Positions 59,079 to 64,000 of a DNA stretch of 64,000 nucleotides are shown here, one piece after another. The stretch spans positions 2,480,001-2,544,000 of the forward strand of contig NC_017668.1 in the NCBI RefSeq assembly GCF_000284515.1, in the 5' to 3' direction. The notes beneath the pieces were generated by a model. That model had not been told where the DNA came from. It did not search any database and was given only the letters and a program-made list of their open reading frames with translations. The position numbers and the translations under genes are program-made. How positions within the stretch are numbered: the first letter of the stretch is position 1; the number at the start of each line of letters is the position of its first letter. This DNA is from Halobacillus halophilus DSM 2266 (GTDB lineage Bacteria > Bacillota > Bacilli > Bacillales > Halobacillaceae).

Positions 59079-60218
59079 TTAGTCATCAATAAGAAATTCT
59101 TGAAATACTTCATTTCCCAGTATCCGTCCACGTGGAGTTAAATGAATTTTGTCACTTTGCTGCTCAATTAATCCTCTTTTTTTCAAAGATGGAAAAGCCT
59201 CTCCAAACACTTCTTCTGCGTCACGATTGTACTTTTCACGAAATCTTGTTAATGAAACCCCGGACGTTTTTCTGAGGCCCAGAAACATTTCCTCTTCCAT
59301 TTGCTCTTTCACACCTATGGGTTCCTCATGAAGAACTGGTTTCCCGTTTTCCATTGCTTGTTTTACATACGCGGGAAGCGGACGTATATTAATCGTTCTT
59401 TTGCCTGGAAGGTATCCATGTGATCCAGCTCCGATTCCGTAATAATATTCATTATTCCAGTATGTCAGGTTATGCTTGCTTTCAAACCCGGGTTTTGCGA
59501 AATTACTGATCTCATACTGCTGGACACCGTTTGCCGCGAGCTTCTCCTGAAGCATTTCATACATTTGGGCTTCATCTTCTTCAGGGGGCTTCACTAGAGT
59601 ACCCTTATTATAACGCTGATAAAACACCGTCTTAGGTTCAATTTGCAGCGAGTAAGAGGAGTAGTGGGGTAAACCGAATTGAAGAGCCTCATCAATCGTC
59701 TTTTCAAAATCTTTAACACTTTGCCCGGGAAGAGCATACATGAGATCAATGCTCACGTTAGATAACCCTACCTGCAGGAGACGATCAATATTGGTGTACA
59801 CGTCTTTCACTCGATGGACACGACCAATTTTTTCAAGCATGTCATCATCGAAAACCTGAACACCTAAGGAAATTCGGTTCACTCCATAATCTTTCAGCAT
59901 TTGTACTTTCTCCAGATCCAGATCTCCTGGATTTGCTTCAAACGTATATTCTTCGCAAGAAGCTATATCAAAATGATTATGAATCATATCAAGGAGCTTC
60001 CTCAACTGTTTGTGGGTCACAACAGTAGGTGTGCCACCGCCGACAAAAATAGTTTGTACTACAGCTTTTTCTCCAGGTACGTAAGTGTGTATTTCCTTTT
60101 CTAACGCTTCCAAATATTCATCAGCGAGTTTCTCGTTATAAAAAAACTTTGTAAAGTCACAGTAATGACAAATCTGCTGGCAAAAAGGGATGTGAATATA
60201 AGCGGAAGGTATATTCAT
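59079..60218 (-). CDS. hemW: Radical SAM haem chaperone HemW
   Basis: Formerly annotated as HemN-like oxygen-independent coproporphyrinogen oxidase; it binds haem and a [4Fe-4S] cluster. With the ATG at 60218 (MNIPSAYIHIPFC) the cluster cysteines are C13, C17 and C20 (CxxxCxxC), without the extra Cys of true HemN. GGGTPTVV and the C-terminal HemN-C wing (GLIEQQSDKIHLTPRG) are present. It is 379 residues long. It lies between lepA and hrcA, as B. subtilis yqeR does. Confidence 0.94.
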   Translation of the reverse strand: MNIPSAYIHIPFCQQICHYCDFTKFFYNEKLADEYLEALEKEIHTYVPGEKAVVQTIFVGGGTPTVVTHKQLRKLLDMIHNHFDIASCEEYTFEANPGDLDLEKVQMLKDYGVNRISLGVQVFDDDMLEKIGRVHRVKDVYTNIDRLLQVGLSNVSIDLMYALPGQSVKDFEKTIDEALQFGLPHYSSYSLQIEPKTVFYQRYNKGTLVKPPEEDEAQMYEMLQEKLAANGVQQYEISNFAKPGFESKHNLTYWNNEYYYGIGAGSHGYLPGKRTINIRPLPAYVKQAMENGKPVLHEEPIGVKEQMEEEMFLGLRKTSGVSLTRFREKYNRDAEEVFGEAFPSLKKRGLIEQQSDKIHLTPRGRILGNEVFQEFLIDD

Positions 60219-60247
60219 AGATGTTGTTCCACCTTTCATAAGGAAAA

Positions 60248-60270
60248 CCGCAAGAGATTCACTCCTGCGG
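60248..60270 (-). terminator. Intrinsic terminator after lepA
   Basis: The stem CCGCAAGAG / CTCCTGCGG (one G-U pair in the RNA) with a 5-nt loop, then TTTTCC on the minus strand. Confidence 0.75.
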
Positions 60271-60293
60271 CTTTATTCATTATCTTCATTTGA

Positions 60294-62108
60294 TTAATCT
60301 TCACTCAGATCCAGCACGGACATGAAGGCCTCTTGAGGAACTTCTACCGAACCAACCATTTTCATGCGTTTTTTACCTTCTTTTTGTTTCTCAAGAAGTT
60401 TACGCTTACGGGAAATGTCGCCTCCGTAACATTTGGAGAGTACGTTTTTACGCATCGCTTTAATCGTTGTACGGGCAACAATTTTAGTTCCAATTGCTGC
60501 TTGAACAGGGACTTCAAACTGCTGCCTGGGAATGAGGTTCTTCAGTTTTTCAGCAATCAGTTTTCCACGTTCATAAGCAAAATCACGGTGAACGATGAAC
60601 GATAAAGCATCAATCGTATCTCCGTTCAACAGGATATCCATCTTAACTAAATTAGAAGAACGGTATCCAATCAGTTCGTAATCGAAAGAAGCATACCCTT
60701 TAGTCTGAGACTTCAAGGAATCAAAGAAATCATAAACGATTTCTGAGAGTGGAATTTCATATACAATATTAACGCGATTATCATCCAGATATTGCATATC
60801 CATGAAATTCCCGCGTTTCCGCTGACAAATTTCCATGACAGGCCCAACATAATCATTAGGAACCATTATGGTTGCTTTTACGAAAGGCTCTTGTACTTCT
60901 TCAAGGGTTTGGTTCTCCGGCATCATGGATGGGTTATCCACTTCCTTCTCTTCCCCATCGGTAAGTTTAACTTTATAAATTACACTCGGTGCCGTTGTAA
61001 TCAAATCGATTTTATATTCGCGCTCAATCCGCTCCTGAATAATTTCCATATGGAGCATTCCCAGAAAACCACAGCGGAAACCAAATCCTAAAGCCTGAGA
61101 AGTCTCGGCTTCATATTGTAAAGAGGAATCATTTAGTTCAAGACGTTCAAGAGCATCTCTTAAATCATTGTATTTACTAGCATCTACCGGATACATTCCG
61201 CAGAAAACCATTGGATTCATTTTTTTGTAACCTGGAAGCGGTTCTTTGGCAGGATTATTAGCTAAGGTTATGGTATCCCCTACTCGCGAGTCTCCAATAT
61301 TTTTTATAGAAGCGGTTAAATAACCGACATCACCTACCTGTAATTGTTTTAAAGGGGTTGGTGTCGGTCGGAACACGCCAACCTCATTTACTTCAAATTC
61401 TTTTCCTGTTGCCATCATTTTGATCTTGTCGCCGACTTTAATAGATCCCTCGCGTACACACGTGTAGGCAATAACTCCTCTATAGGAATCATAAAGAGAA
61501 TCAAATATCAGTCCCTTGGTTGGAGCTTTAGCTTCTCCTGCAGGTGCAGGGATGTCGGAAACGATACGTTCTAAAATTTCATCGATCCCTACTCCTTCTT
61601 TCGCTGAAGCTAATATAGCATTAGACGCATCGATGCCAATCACATCTTCTATCTCCTGCTTAATCCGATCAGGGTCAGCTCCTGGAAGATCAATCTTATT
61701 AATAACTGGAATAATTTCCAGCTCATTCTCTAAGGCCAGATAAACATTCGCCAGGGTCTGGGCTTCAATACCCTGAGCGGCGTCAACCACTAGAATAGCA
61801 CCTTCACAAGCAGCTAAGCTACGGGACACCTCATATGTAAAATCGACATGGCCTGGTGTATCAATTAAATGAAAAGTATAATCCTCTCCATCATTAGCTG
61901 CATAGTTAAGCTGAACAGCATTCAACTTGATCGTAATGCCTCTTTCTCTTTCTAAATCCATCGCATCAAGAAACTGTTCCTTCATTTCTCTTTGCGTTAA
62001 TGCTTTTGTTTTTTCAAGGATTCTGTCAGCAAGCGTTGATTTCCCATGATCAATATGGGCAATAATCGAAAAGTTGCGGACTCTATCCTGATTATATTGA
62101 CTAGTCAA
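60294..62108 (-). CDS. lepA: Elongation factor 4 (LepA)
   Basis: A ribosome-associated GTPase that acts in initiation and back-translocation. G1 [10 protein letters not shown]2 region RGITIK, G3 DTPGH, G4 NKIDLPGAD and SAKEGVG (G5) are intact. The EF-G-like domains and the LepA-specific C-terminus ([26 protein letters not shown]) follow. Length is 604 residues. The start codon is TTG at 62108, with GGAG nine bases upstream and no better ATG nearby. It is followed by hemW. Confidence 0.97.
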   Translation of the reverse strand: MTSQYNQDRVRNFSIIAHIDHGKSTLADRILEKTKALTQREMKEQFLDAMDLERERGITIKLNAVQLNYAANDGEDYTFHLIDTPGHVDFTYEVSRSLAACEGAILVVDAAQGIEAQTLANVYLALENELEIIPVINKIDLPGADPDRIKQEIEDVIGIDASNAILASAKEGVGIDEILERIVSDIPAPAGEAKAPTKGLIFDSLYDSYRGVIAYTCVREGSIKVGDKIKMMATGKEFEVNEVGVFRPTPTPLKQLQVGDVGYLTASIKNIGDSRVGDTITLANNPAKEPLPGYKKMNPMVFCGMYPVDASKYNDLRDALERLELNDSSLQYEAETSQALGFGFRCGFLGMLHMEIIQERIEREYKIDLITTAPSVIYKVKLTDGEEKEVDNPSMMPENQTLEEVQEPFVKATIMVPNDYVGPVMEICQRKRGNFMDMQYLDDNRVNIVYEIPLSEIVYDFFDSLKSQTKGYASFDYELIGYRSSNLVKMDILLNGDTIDALSFIVHRDFAYERGKLIAEKLKNLIPRQQFEVPVQAAIGTKIVARTTIKAMRKNVLSKCYGGDISRKRKLLEKQKEGKKRMKMVGSVEVPQEAFMSVLDLSED

Positions 62109-62198
62109 CTTACATCACTCCTACTTAATTCGGCACACACAACTAGCCTGATTATAGCAATAGGAGCTTGATTATTCAATGTCTAAGCTGAATCGATT

Positions 62199-62486
62199 CT
62201 ATGGTGAACCCGGATTGGAGTGTATAAACTCAGCCAGTACCAGAATAATTCCATTGAAGCTTGCGGCCACTCCTTCCCCTATCCCTGCAGCAACTTTCAC
62301 AATAAACGGAATATCCTCTATAGTTTCAGGGGGAGAGCATGGATGGACGGCGGACGATTTCTCCGGTACTTTTTCTTGAACAATTGAGGCCGGTTCTATC
62401 TCTTTTTCCTGACTCTTGTCTATTCCATATAAAGACCCTGCCACAAACAACGTTCCGCTTAACAGAATAGCTAACAGCCACTTCAT
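62199..62486 (-). CDS. yqxA: YqxA-like small membrane protein
   Basis: A 95-residue protein between spoIIP and lepA, the position of yqxA in B. subtilis. It has one N-terminal hydrophobic segment (about 3-18, signal anchor), a charged middle (KSQEKEIEPASIVQEKVPEK) and a C-terminal hydrophobic stretch (FIVKVAAGIGEGVAASFNGIILVLAEFI). The ATG at 62486 was chosen by SD spacing (GGGGGAG at seven bases). It is probably co-transcribed with spoIIP and gpr in sporulation. Function is unknown. Confidence 0.75.
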   Translation of the reverse strand: MKWLLAILLSGTLFVAGSLYGIDKSQEKEIEPASIVQEKVPEKSSAVHPCSPPETIEDIPFIVKVAAGIGEGVAASFNGIILVLAEFIHSNPGSP

Positions 62487-62512
62487 CATCCATCTCCCCC
62501 CCATAACTATTC

Positions 62513-63661
62513 TTAAGAATCGTTCGATACTTTCTCGGCGTTAAAATAATATTCACTGAACACCTCTGCCATTACATCTGCAGATCGATACAATTCATCC
62601 AGGTTATTTTCTACTCCTCCGAACTCTACCACGATTAGATTAGGATCGAGATCCTGATTATATACTCCATCCACTCCAGAACCTTTCTTCGTAATAACTC
62701 CACGGCTAATTCCTGGATATTTACTTTCCAAAAGCTTATGCATATCAGACGCGAATTTTAAATTTTGTTCATACTGACTATGTTCAGCTCCAATAACAAA
62801 GATAAAGCGCGCATATTCTTTTCCATCGATGTTGACGGTAGTATTCTCTCTAGGAAGGCTGTCCCGATGAAGATCAAAGTAATATTGAAGCGACTCATTC
62901 TGGCTCATAGCTTCCTTGATTACAGGTCTCATCGCATCATAGGACTGATAGTGCTTCATTCCTTTTTGTTTTAAGATAGAAGCCACATCAGTAAGATCGA
63001 CCATTGCACCTATCCCCTCGTTTTCTAAGCTCTCTGCCAGCCGCTTACCTACAAGCGTAATGTTTACTTTCCCATCATAAGCAGTTGAACGATCAGGCAA
63101 ATGAGGGTAAAAGGATTCCGTGTTATGAGTATGGGAAATGAATACACGATCTTCTTTAATCGTTTGATTACCTTCAGGTGAATCCTGCTGCTTCTCCTCC
63201 ACATCTCCTTCCTCCCCCTTATGATCTACGTCCAGCGGGGGTTCTGACTCTATAGGAAGGGTTGCAAAGTTTGTACCTTCCCCAGCTATAATGATCTGAC
63301 TGTTATAAAATGATAGACCAGGAATTTCGCGCCCAAGCAGACTCCTTGGGTCATTAGGCGTTAAGCTTGTCAAAAGTTTGAATGCTAAAGTTGATAAGCC
63401 CGGAATACGGTTTTCATCAGGATGAGCTCCTGAAAATGTTCGATTTTCCATTTCAAACAAGTAAATAAACGAACTCCCTTTTAGTTGTGTTGTCCATTCT
63501 TGTATTGTATCCGAATACAGACGGTAAGTTGTTTTAGCACCCGTTAACAAACCTATGCCTATAAACAACAAAATCAATACAGCCGTCCCTGCGACCAGCC
63601 ATTTGGACCATAACCTTATGATATGGGGACGTTTCCTTTTCCATTTTTTGTACTTAGGCAT
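62513..63661 (-). CDS. spoIIP: Stage II sporulation protein P (cell wall amidase/endopeptidase)
   Basis: Part of the SpoIID-SpoIIM-SpoIIP engulfment machine, it removes peptide stems and crosslinks from septal peptidoglycan. It has a basic N-terminal tail, one membrane anchor (about 21-43), then an acidic linker (near 140-170), then the catalytic domain with ISHTHNTESFYPH and YYFDLHRDSLPR, which provide the zinc-binding His and Glu. The ATG at 63661 with AGAGGA eight bases upstream was chosen over one at 63685. It is 382 residues long. It lies 97 bp downstream of gpr, as in B. subtilis. Confidence 0.94.
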   Translation of the reverse strand: MPKYKKWKRKRPHIIRLWSKWLVAGTAVLILLFIGIGLLTGAKTTYRLYSDTIQEWTTQLKGSSFIYLFEMENRTFSGAHPDENRIPGLSTLAFKLLTSLTPNDPRSLLGREIPGLSFYNSQIIIAGEGTNFATLPIESEPPLDVDHKGEEGDVEEKQQDSPEGNQTIKEDRVFISHTHNTESFYPHLPDRSTAYDGKVNITLVGKRLAESLENEGIGAMVDLTDVASILKQKGMKHYQSYDAMRPVIKEAMSQNESLQYYFDLHRDSLPRENTTVNIDGKEYARFIFVIGAEHSQYEQNLKFASDMHKLLESKYPGISRGVITKKGSGVDGVYNQDLDPNLIVVEFGGVENNLDELYRSADVMAEVFSEYYFNAEKVSNDS

Positions 63662-63757
63662 AAGAAAAATCCTCTCCTCATCCAAACTCTATCTAGTAAA
63701 TGGTATGAGAGAGAGGATTTTAATAGAACCCTCTTCTATATTTAATTTAAACCCTTA

Positions 63758-64000
63758 TTAACGGGAATAAGACTGAGCTTCCCCATCCTCTACACCTGGA
63801 TGAAGAGCACCGTTTATACCTGAAGCGATCACATGGGCCATGTCCTTGATAAAACCGTCTACTTCCTTTGGGGTTACCATTAAATTATGTCCAAGGGGAG
63901 TAAGCACTTCTTTGATCAGCTGTTTTTTTTCTGCTTCTCCAAGCTGACCAAACATTCCAAGTACAGCTTTACTCTGCTCTTCGTTTGGGTAGTCTTCTTC
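63758..64000 (-). CDS. gpr: Germination protease GPR (C-terminal part, cut by window edge)
   Basis: The spore protease that degrades small acid-soluble proteins on germination. The frame stays open to the window edge, so about 80 C-terminal residues are seen, including VLTPLGHNLMVTPKEVDGFI, the highly conserved GPR end. The catalytic Asp residues lie beyond the edge. An internal ATG at 63955 is not a real start. It heads the gpr-spoIIP-yqxA order. Confidence 0.93.
   Translation of the reverse strand, partial: EEDYPNEEQSKAVLGMFGQLGEAEKKQLIKEVLTPLGHNLMVTPKEVDGFIKDMAHVIASGINGALHPGVEDGEAQSYSR

Overview
This window looks like a core chromosomal segment of a low-GC, spore-forming Bacillota, most likely a halotolerant member of the Bacillaceae (Halobacillus/Virgibacillus type). 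The genus is an inference, because no rRNA gene is present. The evidence is the dense minus-strand gene order matching the Bacillus subtilis yqe-yqf-yqg region (gpr-spoIIP-yqxA-lepA-hemW-hrcA-grpE-dnaK-dnaJ-prmA-rsmE ... era-recO-glyQS-ccpN-yqfL-dnaG-sigA ... sodA-pbpA-pst-rpmG-yqgN-gluP-yqgQ-glcK-yqgS), together with sporulation genes (spoIIP, gpr, yqfC, yqfD, a SpoVAF-like protein), a CIRCE element, a glycine T-box and purine-rich Shine-Dalgarno (SD) sequences.

Layout, read along the + coordinate (most genes are transcribed right to left): 0-9.9 kb holds the end of an ABC ATPase gene, an LtaS-type lipoteichoic acid synthase, glucokinase, YqgQ, an orphan SpoVAF-like GerA protein, an unrecognised membrane-anchored protein, the rhomboid protease GluP, L-lactate dehydrogenase and 5-formyl-THF cyclo-ligase. 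9.9-10.4 kb is a gene-free, repeat-like stretch. 10.4-15.5 kb holds rpmG (zinc-free type) and the phosphate uptake operon pstS-pstC-pstA-pstB-phoU, with a four-repeat Pho box in front. 15.5-20.5 kb holds pbpA, an MFS transporter, sodA and a five-gene tRNA cluster. 20.5-24 kb holds a second gene-free stretch, a Na/phosphate cotransporter with a PhoU-like tail and a stand-alone NfeD protein.

24-32 kb holds ispG and ispH (the last two MEP-pathway steps, both on the + strand), nfo, cshB, yqfO, trmK and cytochrome c550. 32-41.6 kb is the sigA/dnaG macromolecular-synthesis region, followed by yqfL-ccpN (control of gluconeogenesis and PEP synthesis) and glyQS under a T-box. 41.6-50.7 kb holds recO, yqzL, era, dgkA, ybeY, phoH, yqfD, yqfC, floA, the NfeD protease yqeZ and yqeY. 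50.7-64 kb holds rpsU, deoC, rsmE, prmA, the HrcA/CIRCE heat-shock operon, hemW, lepA, yqxA, spoIIP and the end of gpr.

Most transcription units end in clear intrinsic terminators, so unit boundaries can be drawn with some confidence. I did not find a phage, transposon, CRISPR array, toxin-antitoxin pair, defence island or convincing new multi-gene system. The points most worth a second look are the unknown gene/SpoVAF-like pair inside the gluP-glcK neighbourhood, the absence of pgpH, cdd and mtaB from their usual places, an AraR-type palindrome in front of deoC, a terminator between dnaK and dnaJ, and the repeat-like gene-free stretches.
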